From Halanaerobiales bacterium (lineage in GTDB: Bacteria; Bacillota; Halanaerobiia; Halanaerobiales; JADQBU01), in the NCBI GenBank assembly GCA_016278435.1, contig JADQBU010000351.1, positions 1 through 13,007 of the forward strand: a DNA stretch of 13,007 nt, written 5' to 3'. Made by a program: the position numbers and the translations under genes. Of this stretch, positions 6,900 to 13,007 are shown one piece after another. The stretch's first letter is position 1; the number at the start of each line of letters is the position of its first letter. A model generated the notes under the pieces. That model did no database searches. It had not been told where the DNA came from and was given only the letters and a program-made list of their open reading frames with translations.

Positions 6900-7463
6900 T
6901 CAGCTTTTCACCCCGATACAGAATAAGTTGATTAATTCCCGCTTGGCCTGAGGGTAATTGTAATTTTCATCATATTTTACTTTCAGGGTGACCCCGTGAA
7001 TGGCGTGGAACATGGCACTGGCTACTAGCCGGGTATCGACCTTACGTATCTCATTATTTTGTACTGCCCGGTCAATAATTTTAGATAGCTCTGCTGGAAA
7101 TTCATTGATAAAGTTATCTATTGCCGGTAGGCTGTGTTCCCGGGATAGCATGGTTTTATCGATGACAAGTTCAGCAATCCGGGGGTGGGTCGCAAGATAA
7201 TCAAAATGGTGATCAAGTAGATTAATTAACTTTTTTTGTAGTGTAGTTTCTGATTTATTTAAACTCTTAAGAAAATCAAGTTTTTTAGTCAGAATAGATG
7301 TCAGCAGACTATTGATGAGTTCTGTTTTACTGCTGTAAATGCTTTCAATTTCCTTCAAAGCCAGGCCGGTTTTTCTGGATACTTCTTTCATAGTAAGCTT
7401 CTCATACCCCTTTTCCACTACAATTTCAAAAGCAGCTTTATCGATTACTTCTCTTTTATCCAT
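6900..7463 (-). CDS. TetR-like transcriptional regulator, divergent HTH
   Basis: The 187-residue protein begins with a TetR-type N-terminal domain (KREVIDKAAFEIVVEKGYEKLTMKEVSRKTGL). Its recognition region is unusual: LALKEIESIYSSKTELI replaces the common VSxGTLYxYFxSKEEL, although SSKTELI still marks the end of the HTH. The C-terminal half is helical, with ATHPRIAELVIDK, AVQNNEIRKVDTRLVASAMFHAIHGVTLK, as in acyl-CoA- or drug-sensing relatives. The ATG start has a GGGGGG SD (7472-7477) eight bases upstream. It lies 92 bases downstream of the histidine kinase on the same strand, with no terminator seen between, so it may be partly co-transcribed. Its target is unknown; a palindrome at 7532-7543 is one candidate site. 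Confidence 0.8.
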   Translation of the reverse strand: MDKREVIDKAAFEIVVEKGYEKLTMKEVSRKTGLALKEIESIYSSKTELINSLLTSILTKKLDFLKSLNKSETTLQKKLINLLDHHFDYLATHPRIAELVIDKTMLSREHSLPAIDNFINEFPAELSKIIDRAVQNNEIRKVDTRLVASAMFHAIHGVTLKVKYDENYNYPQAKRELINLFCIGVKS

Positions 7464-7531
7464 TTTATTTTCCCCCCAAAAAGAATATATTTCTGCATTT
7501 TTATTTTAACTTAAAAAGGGGTTTCTATATA

Positions 7532-7543
7532 TGATATTTATCA
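7532..7543. promoter_or_regulatory. Candidate operator TGATA-TT-TATCA
   Basis: A short inverted repeat (5-bp arms, 2-bp centre) in the 92-base gap between the histidine kinase and the second TetR gene, about 70 bases upstream of the latter. It could be an autoregulatory site, but arms this short can occur by chance in AT-rich DNA. Confidence 0.2.
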
Positions 7544-7555
7544 CATTTTTTCTAT

Positions 7556-9079
7556 TTATTTTATAGATTTATCAGATAATATAAAAATGAAGTTTGCTCC
7601 ATCTTTATAATTTTTATTTACTTTTATCTCACCACCATGTCTCTCAATAATATTTTTTACAATAGATAAGCCCAGACCGCTTCCTCCATTATTTTTTCTT
7701 GTGCGGGCATTGTCTACTTTGTAGAATCTCTGCCATATTTTATCTGTAAGATTTTCCGGGATTCCTGGCCCCTGATCAGCTATTGAAAATTTAATTGATT
7801 GTTGATTTTTTGTTGTTACCTGAATAGTTATTTTGCCTTTTTGTGGGGAATAGAATATTGCGTTTTCAAGAAGATTAATCATAACCCGGTGAATCCGGTC
7901 AGGATCCACGTATAAATCAGGGGTTTCTTCTGCAATTTCTACGTTCATCTGGATATTTTTTTCTTCATATTTATTTTTCAGTGAGTTCAGGGCTTTACTG
8001 ATTATCTTTATTGCGGTAGTATTTTCTCTGTGCAGGGATATATTTTCTGAATCAAGCTGGCCCAGAGTCAACAAATCAGAAACCAGGTGTTCAAGATATT
8101 TAGTGTCTTCATACATTATTTGTGCATATTCTTTAGATTCATTTTGAACAGGGTTTTGTTCCAACATCAATTCCAAAAAACCTTTAATAGAGGTGAGTGG
8201 TGCCCGGAATTCATGGGAAATATTGTCAACGAATTCCTTGCGCATTTTTTCCAGCCGCTTTTTCTGCTGCAAATTTTCCTGGATTTGTTTCACAGCCTGG
8301 TTAAAAGTTTTTGCGAGATGTTTGATTTCTTCACTGCTGTTATCAGGGGTTTTAACCTGGGTAAATACTCCATTAGTAATTTTCAAGGCAGCCTTATTTA
8401 TATCTGCCAGGGGTTTTGTAACCCGGCGGGCAAAAGTAATACTGATTAAAAAGGCTGCTGTCAGGGCAATAAGAGAAGAGTAAAAAACCAGTTTGAAGAT
8501 ATTATTAATTGTATCAGTTATACTATCTAGAGGAGTCTGAATTATGATACTACCCATTATTTTGCTTCTATCTGTATTAGGTGAACCGATTACGATACTA
8601 CCGATATTCTCTTTTTTTTCAACAAGGGGGAATATCATTAACAGGTACTTATTCTCGGGCCCTACAATTTTTCTTGAGACGTGATTACCCCTTAATGCTT
8701 CCCTGATTTCTGCTTTTTCCAGTGTGAGATGAAAATTTTTAATATTTGATGTATTCAACAAAATTTTCCCCTCGGTATTCATGATGCCGATTTCCATGTT
8801 AGAAGAACGTGAAATCGTATTAATTTCTTCCCCCGTTTTATCCAAATTTTCTTTACTTAGACTGTCATCAGAAATATTTTTACTTACAAGATGGGCGATT
8901 CTTCTACTATTAGTAGTAGCCTTCCATTCCTTTAAACCATAATAATAATTTTGTATCAAGTAACCAAAAATAACTCCAATAACTAACAGTGATATGAAAA
9001 TTATAATAATATTGTAAATCATCAGCCTTCCAAAAAAACTACTGGGGTTAAATCTTATATGTTTATTCCATAATTTCAA
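7556..9079 (-). CDS. Sensor histidine kinase, PhoR/WalK type
   Basis: This 507-residue membrane kinase is the partner of the preceding response regulator. Order: TM1 at about 18-41, an extracytoplasmic sensor (Cache-like by size) at about 43-195, TM2 at about 196-217, and HAMP at about 218-270. HisKA follows with the phospho-acceptor His289 in DNISHEFRAPL, then an HATPase domain with N-box NLLENA (402-407), G1 DQGPGI (435-440) and G2 GGSGLGLS (465-472). All catalytic motifs are intact. It senses an unknown envelope signal and phosphorylates the regulator at Asp56. The start is TTG at 9077-9079, inside the regulator gene (17-base overlap), with a G-rich sequence (GGGTGGGA) upstream; an ATG at residue 20 is a less likely start. 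A 16-residue sequence is repeated at about residues 159-190. Confidence 0.92.
   Translation of the reverse strand: MKLWNKHIRFNPSSFFGRLMIYNIIIIFISLLVIGVIFGYLIQNYYYGLKEWKATTNSRRIAHLVSKNISDDSLSKENLDKTGEEINTISRSSNMEIGIMNTEGKILLNTSNIKNFHLTLEKAEIREALRGNHVSRKIVGPENKYLLMIFPLVEKKENIGSIVIGSPNTDRSKIMGSIIIQTPLDSITDTINNIFKLVFYSSLIALTAAFLISITFARRVTKPLADINKAALKITNGVFTQVKTPDNSSEEIKHLAKTFNQAVKQIQENLQQKKRLEKMRKEFVDNISHEFRAPLTSIKGFLELMLEQNPVQNESKEYAQIMYEDTKYLEHLVSDLLTLGQLDSENISLHRENTTAIKIISKALNSLKNKYEEKNIQMNVEIAEETPDLYVDPDRIHRVMINLLENAIFYSPQKGKITIQVTTKNQQSIKFSIADQGPGIPENLTDKIWQRFYKVDNARTRKNNGGSGLGLSIVKNIIERHGGEIKVNKNYKDGANFIFILSDKSIK
8510..8605 (-). repeat. Tandem 48-bp imperfect duplication inside the histidine kinase sensor
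   Basis: Residues IGSIVIGSPNTDRSK (from 159) and MGSIIIQTPLDSITD (from 175) are the same segment offset by 16 residues. At the DNA level the first 17 bases agree at 15 positions (ATCGGTAGTATCGTAAT against ATGGGTAGTATCATAAT), then diverge. It lies at the sensor-to-TM2 junction and keeps frame. Confidence 0.45.
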
Positions 9080-9776
9080 ATTTATATCCCACCCCCCAGA
9101 CTGTTTTAATAGGCTGGTATTTTATATCTGCTTTCTTTAATTTTTTTCTTAATCTCTTTATATGTTCATCGATAGTTCTTGTATCTCTGTGATTATCATG
9201 GCTCCATAATTTTTGTAGTAGTTCTTTCCTTGAAAAAGCTTGATTTGAATTACGGGCTATAAATGTTAACAGTTCAAATTCCTTTGGTGCTAGATTAACT
9301 TTGTTATTTTTAATATATATATTGTAGCCTTTTAAATCAATTTTCAAATCAAGCTCCGGAATTTTGAGTTCTTCTTTTCCCCGGTGAGAAGGAGATGTCT
9401 TATCAAATCTTCTCAGGACAGCCTTAATTCTGGCAGTAAGTTCTCTGGGGCTAAATGGTTTTGTAACATAATCATCTGCTCCCAGTTCTAAACCGAGTAC
9501 TTTGTCAGCTTCTTCTGCTTTAGCAGTTAACATAATAATAGGTGTATTTACATCCTTTCTCATCAGCTCTCTGCAAACCTCCCACCCATCTTTCAGGGGA
9601 AGCATAATATCCAGTAATATCAGGTCAAAATCATTAGCCAGGGCTTCTTTTAAACCAGATATCCCATCGATTTTATGAATCAGGTTTATATCATATATCT
9701 TTAACATGGCTTTAATTAATTCAAAAATATGCTTGTCATCTTCAATTAATAAGATATTCTTATTATTCAAATCCAA
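9063..9776 (-). CDS. OmpR/PhoB-family response regulator
   Basis: The protein has 237 residues. The receiver domain (about 6-118) has the acidic pair Asp13/Asp14, phospho-acceptor Asp56 in LLDIMLP, Thr84 in MLTAK and Lys106 in TKPF. A charged linker leads to a winged-helix DNA-binding domain (about 138-235), with APKEFELL, SRKELLQKLW, RTIDEHIKRLRKKL and VWGVGYKF. This is the standard architecture of PhoP/WalR-like regulators. The start is TTG (9774-9776), with AAGGGG six bases upstream; no ATG gives a full receiver domain. It is the first gene of the two-component operon and diverges from the membrane protein gene at 9974, whose promoter contains a candidate binding repeat. The actual signal and regulon cannot be read from the sequence. 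Confidence 0.93.
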   Translation of the reverse strand: MDLNNKNILLIEDDKHIFELIKAMLKIYDINLIHKIDGISGLKEALANDFDLILLDIMLPLKDGWEVCRELMRKDVNTPIIMLTAKAEEADKVLGLELGADDYVTKPFSPRELTARIKAVLRRFDKTSPSHRGKEELKIPELDLKIDLKGYNIYIKNNKVNLAPKEFELLTFIARNSNQAFSRKELLQKLWSHDNHRDTRTIDEHIKRLRKKLKKADIKYQPIKTVWGVGYKFEIME

Positions 9777-9883
9777 AGAGATCCCCTTCCCCGGTTTTTA
9801 TTTAATATAATACTTCTGGGAAAAGATACAGAATCCTTTTTGTTACAAAATTAATAAGAATATAAATAAAATATAAAAAAAGG

Positions 9884-9912
9884 TTGCAATTTGTTTACAT
9901 TTTGTTTATAAT
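9884..9912 (+). promoter_or_regulatory. Promoter of the membrane protein gene at 9974
   Basis: TTGCAA (9884-9889), a 17-base spacer and a perfect TATAAT (9907-9912). Transcription would begin near 9919, giving a leader of about 55 bases. No equally clear promoter is visible for the divergent two-component operon, although AT-rich candidates exist around 9795-9845. Confidence 0.7.
9892..9908 (+). promoter_or_regulatory. Candidate OmpR-family binding repeat TGTTTA-N5-TGTTTA
   Basis: TGTTTA at 9892-9897 and again at 9903-9908 form a direct repeat with 11-bp period, one helical turn. WalR/PhoP-type regulators bind 6-bp direct repeats with 5-bp spacing (TGTWAH-N5-TGTWAH for WalR, as I recall); each half here differs from that at one position. 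The repeat fills the -35/-10 spacer, so the neighbouring regulator could act here, probably as a repressor. Confidence 0.35.
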
Positions 9913-9973
9913 TAAAAGGAAGGATTAAACTAACATAATTAACCTATTTTCCAAAAGGGGGCATATTTAATAA

Positions 9974-10606
9974 ATGGCTTATGATGGTACAGACTCAAAT
10001 TCCGGATGGAAAGAGAAGGCAATATTTTATTTGAAAATTGGAGTTGCTGCAGCACTCGTTATCTGGATTTTTACGATTGCTTTTGGAGCGCGTGGTACTG
10101 CCAATCAGAATGCTGAATTGTTGAGAACACCTGGATTCCAGATATCACATGTTGTGGGAGGTCCCCAGAGATTTGCTGAAAATTATAAGGATGTGGAGAA
10201 TGTAGATACGGAAGAAAAAGTTAATGAAGACCAATACCTCTGGAGTACTCTGATTATTAAAAATACTGGCAATAAAGAGGCTGATGAACTTAATTTTAAG
10301 ATTAAAACCTTACTCCCCATGCAGAAAGTATTAATTACACCACCGGGATGGAGTAATGATGTTAAAATTTCTCTCGATAATAAGAAGAAAAGTGCTGATA
10401 TTAGCATGCAGGAACTTGATACAGGTGAAGAAGCTTATATATTTATTGCAATGGAACCCGCCGGATATAATAAACCATATGATTTATCCGCCAGGCAGAG
10501 GTGGCTACATGAGTACGATATTTACCTGGAAAAGATAACTGTTGAAACAAATACAACCACTATTTCCAGGTATGGCCCGGGATATTCTGCTTATTACGAA
10601 GAATAA
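9974..10606 (+). CDS. Single-pass membrane protein of unknown function with extracytoplasmic domain
   Basis: I do not recognise this 210-residue protein. It has a short hydrophilic N-terminus, one membrane helix at about residues 17-38 (YLKIGVAAALVIWIFTIAFG) and then an extracytoplasmic part. The segment at about 85-170 reads as a beta-sandwich of the CARDB/Ig kind: LWSTLIIKNTGNKEADEL, then LPMQKVLITPPGW, then a strand pair ending EEAYIFIAMEP. Such domains often bind proteins or cell-wall polymers. The C-terminus is Tyr/Thr-rich. The ATG has AAAGGGGG (9954-9961) 12 bases upstream, rather far, but a stop codon directly precedes the ATG, so no longer start exists. It is monocistronic, with its own promoter and terminator, and divergent from a two-component system that may control it. 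Confidence 0.8.
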   Translation: MAYDGTDSNSGWKEKAIFYLKIGVAAALVIWIFTIAFGARGTANQNAELLRTPGFQISHVVGGPQRFAENYKDVENVDTEEKVNEDQYLWSTLIIKNTGNKEADELNFKIKTLLPMQKVLITPPGWSNDVKISLDNKKKSADISMQELDTGEEAYIFIAMEPAGYNKPYDLSARQRWLHEYDIYLEKITVETNTTTISRYGPGYSAYYEE

Positions 10607-10637
10607 ATAAAATTGTATTTTCCTCCTCCTTTAAGTC

Positions 10638-10671
10638 AGGGACTAGCTTAATGCTGGTCCCTTATTCTATT
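10638..10671 (+). terminator. Probable intrinsic terminator
   Basis: AGGGACTAGC (10638-10647) pairs with GCTGGTCCCT (10653-10662) over ten positions, one a G-T wobble, around loop TTAAT. The tail TATTCTATT is only moderately U-rich. It lies 32 bases after the stop of the unknown membrane protein. Confidence 0.75.
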
Positions 10672-10711
10672 AATTAAGTCAACTTTATTTTATAAAGAGA
10701 TGTTAATTAAA

Positions 10712-10740
10712 TTGATAGAATTTATAATTAAAGGTAATAA
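10712..10740 (+). promoter_or_regulatory. Candidate promoter region upstream of the cupin
   Basis: TTGATA (10712-10717), 17 bases, TAATAA (10735-10740) is one arrangement; a perfect TATAAT also lies at 10723-10728 without a good -35. A further TATAAT at 10861-10866 is closer to the cupin. I cannot decide between them. Confidence 0.3.
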
Positions 10741-10767
10741 TATCATTAGAAATAAGGGGGTATTTGG

Positions 10768-10821
10768 ATGATCTTCTGGCAACAGGAGGCCCTCTGTTCA
10801 GTATATAAATTCCTGATTTAA
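10768..10821 (+). other. Possible 17-codon small ORF with good ribosome binding site
   Basis: AAGGGGG (10754-10760) stands seven bases before an ATG at 10768, which opens MIFWQQEALCSVYKFLI and a TAA at 10819-10821. The spacing is ideal and the SD has the form used by real genes here. It lies 75 bases before the cupin start. It may be a leader peptide or a tiny protein, or fortuitous. Apart from this and promoter-like sites, the 290-base gap at 10607-10896 holds only the terminator. Confidence 0.25.
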
Positions 10822-10896
10822 ACTGTGAGATACATCATAGAACTTCCCGCGGAAATTTATTATAATATCTTTAAAATGACTGGAGGGGTTTTATAC

Positions 10897-11214
10897 ATGA
10901 AAATTATTAAGATGGATGAAATTGAAGGGAAAGAGAATAAACGAGGAGTTGTAGCAAAACAGTTAATTAGACATGAAAATACCCGGGTAATGAACCTGGT
11001 TTTGAAACCAGGTGATGAAGTACCCGAGCATTCTGTGCCCGTAGATGTCTTCTTCTATATTGTGGAGGGTAAGGGGACCCTGCGGATTGGTAATGATGAA
11101 GAGGTAGTAAAAGCCAGAGACATAATTGTTTGTCCGCCTGACACGAAGATGGCTTTAAAGGCTGATCAGGGTGAAGTATTTAAAGTTCTGAATGTCAAGA
11201 CACCGAGTCTCTAA
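10897..11214 (+). CDS. Small single-domain cupin
   Basis: The 105-residue protein is read from the ATG at 10897, chosen because GGAGGGG (10882-10888) lies eight bases upstream. The frame continues to an ATG at 10825, but no ribosome binding site precedes that. It is a one-domain cupin of about the minimum family size. Motif 1 is recognisable as LKPGDEVPEHSVPVDVFFYIVEGKG (about residues 36-60), with one His at 45 and Glu at 57 but not the usual second His. Motif 2 (ARDIIVCPPDTKMALKA, about 73-89) keeps the turn and the Pro, but Ala takes the place of the usual His. The metal site is therefore reduced, and a non-enzymatic or ligand-binding role is possible. It has its own terminator and no obvious partner gene. 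Confidence 0.8.
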   Translation: MKIIKMDEIEGKENKRGVVAKQLIRHENTRVMNLVLKPGDEVPEHSVPVDVFFYIVEGKGTLRIGNDEEVVKARDIIVCPPDTKMALKADQGEVFKVLNVKTPSL

Positions 11215-11245
11215 ACCTATCCCTAAGATCAAATATTTCCTTCCG

Positions 11246-11267
11246 CCGGCTGAAAAGCCGGTTTTTT
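11246..11267 (+). terminator. Intrinsic terminator of the cupin gene
   Basis: CCGGCT (11246-11251), GAAA tetraloop, AGCCGG (11256-11261), then six T. Textbook form, 31 bases after the cupin stop. Confidence 0.95.
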
Positions 11268-11402
11268 CTATTTAAGCAAGAATTATTTATTATTTCTTCG
11301 TTGTTTCCTGGAACTTTATCTGGACACTTAAATTCCTTCCTTATTCTTTGCAATACATGCACATAACCAGCAAAACGGCATATTATGATACTAAATTGAT
11401 GA

Positions 11403-11422
11403 TTGTTAGTGAGAGATAACAA
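11403..11422. promoter_or_regulatory. Candidate operator upstream of feoA (TTGTTA-N8-TAACAA)
   Basis: A 6-bp inverted repeat with 8-base spacer lies 38 bases before the feoA start. TATAAT at 11434-11439 could be a -10 close to the gene, and TTGTTA itself could serve as a -35. The repeat does not match the Fur box as I know it. A metal-responsive repressor is plausible for a feo operon but not shown. Confidence 0.3.
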
Positions 11423-11460
11423 ACTAAACAATATATAATTTTATGAAAGGGGGATAATAT

Positions 11461-11679
11461 ATGTTTTTAACCGATTTACCCATTGGAAATAAAGGTGAAA
11501 TAATGGATTTAACAGCACGCGGTAACCAGAGAAGACGTTTATTAGATCTAGGACTTATTCCAGGAACTACTGTAGTAGCTAAAAGAAAAAGCCCCTCTGG
11601 TGATCCAATTGCTTATTTAATTAGAGGTACCGTTTTAGCTTTGAGAAAAGAAGAAACAGATTTAGTCAATGTTTCTTGA
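11461..11679 (+). CDS. feoA: FeoA, ferrous iron transport accessory protein
   Basis: The 72-residue cytoplasmic protein has the SH3-like FeoA fold signature: an N-terminal LTDLPIGNKGEI, then RRRLLDLGLIPGTTV (about 25-39), PSGDPIAYLIRGTVLALRKEE (about 45-65) and a closing VNVS. FeoA-type proteins bind and are thought to regulate the FeoB transporter. The length is usual for the family. AAAGGGGG (11446-11453) lies seven bases before the ATG. It is followed after 46 bases by the FeoB GTPase gene, forming one operon with no terminator between. Confidence 0.93.
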   Translation: MFLTDLPIGNKGEIMDLTARGNQRRRLLDLGLIPGTTVVAKRKSPSGDPIAYLIRGTVLALRKEETDLVNVS

Positions 11680-11725
11680 TTAACTATATATATTTTAGTA
11701 TGAAAATTATTGGGAGGAAATATAA

Positions 11726-12535
11726 ATGGGATTAACAGCAGATTCGAGTGGAATAAATGTTTTAAAGGAAAATTTTAATCTAGAGTTAGAGCGTGATATG
11801 ACTGTTATTGCTTTAGCCGGAAATCCAAACACAGGGAAAAGTACAGTTTTTAATGGTTTAACTGGCTTAAGACAGCATACCGGAAACTGGCCGGGAAAGA
11901 CTGTAACACAGGCCCAGGGTGTTTTTACACATAATGGGCAGGATTTTATGGTGGTTGATCTTCCCGGCACTTATTCTCTATTATCAAATTCAACCGAAGA
12001 AATGATTGCCAGAGATTTTATATGTTTTGCTCAGCCAGATGCCACTATAGTAGTGGCTGATGCTACTAATCTGGAAAGAAACCTTAATTTAGTACTACAG
12101 GTTATGGAGCTGACTGATAATGTAATTCTGTGTGTTAATTTGATGGATGAAGCAAAAAGGAAAAATATTGATATAGATATCGGGGGATTAAAACAGGAAT
12201 TAAATATTCCGGTTATCCCCGCAGTTGCACGGGATGGAAAAGGACTGGATGAAATTAAGGAAATGGCCTATAAAATAAGTTATGACTTTATAGATATCTA
12301 TCCCATTAAAATGAATTATTCTGAAGATGTGGAAAAGGCAGTAGAAAAAATAGTTCCTATTTTAGAATCCAGTATAGGTGAGATTGCAAATAAGGTTAAT
12401 TTGAGATGGCTGGCATTAAGACTTATAGAGGGAGATAGAACAATCTTAAAATCAATAAATAAATATTATATGAATGTAGATGAAGATATCAATGTAATCA
12501 AAGAACACGAGGTGCAAGCTGATGGAGTTGGCTGA
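11726..12535 (+). CDS. feoB: FeoB GTPase-domain protein (N-terminal half of a split FeoB)
   Basis: The 269-residue soluble protein corresponds to the cytosolic part of FeoB. Motifs: G1 GNPNTGKST (32-40), a G2 region NWPGKTV (54-60, where most FeoB read NWPGVTV), G3 DLPG (78-81), G4 NLMD (138-141) and G5 AVARDGKG (166-173). A helical domain follows, with LRWLALRLIEGD near residue 225. The protein stops at TGA (12533-12535) before any membrane segment, whereas a one-piece FeoB would continue for about 400-500 more residues. SD GGGAGG (11712-11717) sits eight bases before the ATG. The next gene starts inside this one (14-base overlap) and supplies the permease. It energises or gates Fe2+ uptake at the inner membrane. 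Confidence 0.92.
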   Translation: MGLTADSSGINVLKENFNLELERDMTVIALAGNPNTGKSTVFNGLTGLRQHTGNWPGKTVTQAQGVFTHNGQDFMVVDLPGTYSLLSNSTEEMIARDFICFAQPDATIVVADATNLERNLNLVLQVMELTDNVILCVNLMDEAKRKNIDIDIGGLKQELNIPVIPAVARDGKGLDEIKEMAYKISYDFIDIYPIKMNYSEDVEKAVEKIVPILESSIGEIANKVNLRWLALRLIEGDRTILKSINKYYMNVDEDINVIKEHEVQADGVG

Positions 12536-13007
12536 AAATAACAATAAATTAAATAATATTTTCAGGCGGGTAGATAATGTTTTTAATGAGGATGAGAAAG
12601 AAAAATTAAGAGACCAATTAGTAAAAGATATCTATTTGTATGCTGAAGAAGTAGCTTCTAAACATGTTAATATAGATGAAAGGAAAAGAGGCTGGGGAGA
12701 AAAAGTAGACGATATTATTACCTCTAAATGGTTAGGTTTTCCGATTATGCTGCTCATGTTGGGTTTTGTTTTCTGGTTAACCCTGGCCGGGGCCAACTAT
12801 CCATCTGCCCTCATGGCTAAAGGATTATTCTGGTTGGAAGCACGGTTAACCGATTTCTTTATGTGGGCAAATGCACCTCAATGGTTACACGGTATCTTAA
12901 TTTCAGGTGCCTATCGAACCATGGCCTGGGTTGTTTCTGTAATGTTACCACCTATGGCAATTTTCTTTCCTCTTTTTACTTTGATGGAAGACCTGGGATA
13001 TTTGCCA
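12522..13007 (+). CDS. feoB: FeoB membrane permease part (split FeoB; 3' end outside window)
   Basis: The ATG at 12522 overlaps the previous gene by 14 bases in another frame, and GAGGTG (12510-12515) stands six bases upstream. The frame is open to the window end (162 codons). The first 65 residues are helical and charged, then GEKVDDIITSKWLGFPIM (about 66-83) matches the FeoB linker that precedes its first membrane helix. TM1 follows at about 79-98, and a second hydrophobic stretch is near 131-155 (AYRTMAWVVSVMLPPMAIFFPLFT), equivalent to the start of the FeoB Gate region. This should form the Fe2+ channel together with the GTPase protein. It may be annotated elsewhere as a nucleoside-recognition/Gate domain protein. 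The Cys-containing pore motifs lie beyond the window or cannot be judged. Confidence 0.85.
   Translation, partial: MELAENNNKLNNIFRRVDNVFNEDEKEKLRDQLVKDIYLYAEEVASKHVNIDERKRGWGEKVDDIITSKWLGFPIMLLMLGFVFWLTLAGANYPSALMAKGLFWLEARLTDFFMWANAPQWLHGILISGAYRTMAWVVSVMLPPMAIFFPLFTLMEDLGYLP

Noticed and set aside
8087..8483. Two plus-strand open frames inside the histidine kinase gene
   Set aside because: They are antisense to the conserved HAMP/HisKA coding sequence, and their products are Cys/Phe/Leu-rich without family resemblance.
10844..10854. TTCC-CGC-GGAA palindrome upstream of the cupin as an operator
   Set aside because: Only 4-bp arms and a single occurrence; chance is sufficient.
10825..10896. 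24-residue N-terminal extension of the cupin
   Set aside because: No SD before the ATG at 10825, and the extra sequence is not cupin-like. The ATG at 10897 has GGAGGGG at eight bases.
11195..11431. Minus-strand open frame of 78 codons in the cupin-feoA gap
   Set aside because: It covers the cupin terminator and the feoA promoter region, its product has no recognisable domain, and no SD is evident.
12509..12535. FeoB break as a sequencing frameshift
   Set aside because: The second frame has its own SD and ATG at proper distance and the overlap is of the coupling type, so a real split is more likely. Raw reads would settle it.

Overview
The window is AT-rich, with no tRNA, rRNA, CRISPR array or insertion sequence that I can see. 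It looks like a chromosomal segment of a low-GC, Firmicutes-like bacterium that nevertheless has an outer membrane. The Firmicutes side is suggested by a YlbF-family protein, a PhoP/WalR-type two-component pair, A/T-rich codons, GGGGG-rich Shine-Dalgarno (SD) sequences and several TTG starts. The outer membrane is suggested by an RND exporter followed by a LolA-like periplasmic protein and a signal-peptide-bearing beta-barrel protein ending in Phe. That combination fits the Halanaerobiales (Halanaerobium/Halothermothrix relatives). This placement is inference; no marker gene is present.

Layout. Positions 1-321 hold the 3' end of an unidentified gene, closed by a bidirectional terminator that it shares with a convergent minus-strand YlbF-family gene (411-752). 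A small unknown membrane protein (890-1222, minus) follows. From 1293 to 6538 lies the main unit: a strong promoter with an overlapping palindrome, a FadR-like TetR regulator (1362-1934), a second copy of the palindrome, and then an RND/MMPL permease (2048-4351), a LolA-like protein (4381-5172) and a DUF1302-like barrel (5257-6474), ending in a hairpin terminator. The two palindromes closely match the Bacillus FadR box as I remember it. The unit therefore reads as a three-layer envelope transport system for a lipid-like substrate, controlled by a regulator that may sense acyl-CoA.

Positions 6674-6895 hold the remains of a membrane-anchored diguanylate cyclase gene: the N-terminal membrane segment and the last GGDEF-domain residues stay in one frame, but the middle is gone. 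On the minus strand come a second, divergent TetR-like regulator (6900-7463) and an OmpR-family response regulator/histidine kinase pair (9776 down to 7556, overlapping by 17 bases). Divergent from the pair is an unknown single-pass membrane protein (9974-10606), whose promoter contains an 11-bp-period direct repeat of the kind OmpR-family regulators bind.

The right end carries a small cupin (10897-11214) with a degenerate metal site and its own terminator, then a ferrous iron uptake operon. In this operon feoA (11461-11679) is followed by a FeoB divided into two overlapping genes: a stand-alone GTPase protein (11726-12535) and a membrane permease protein (12522 to the window edge).
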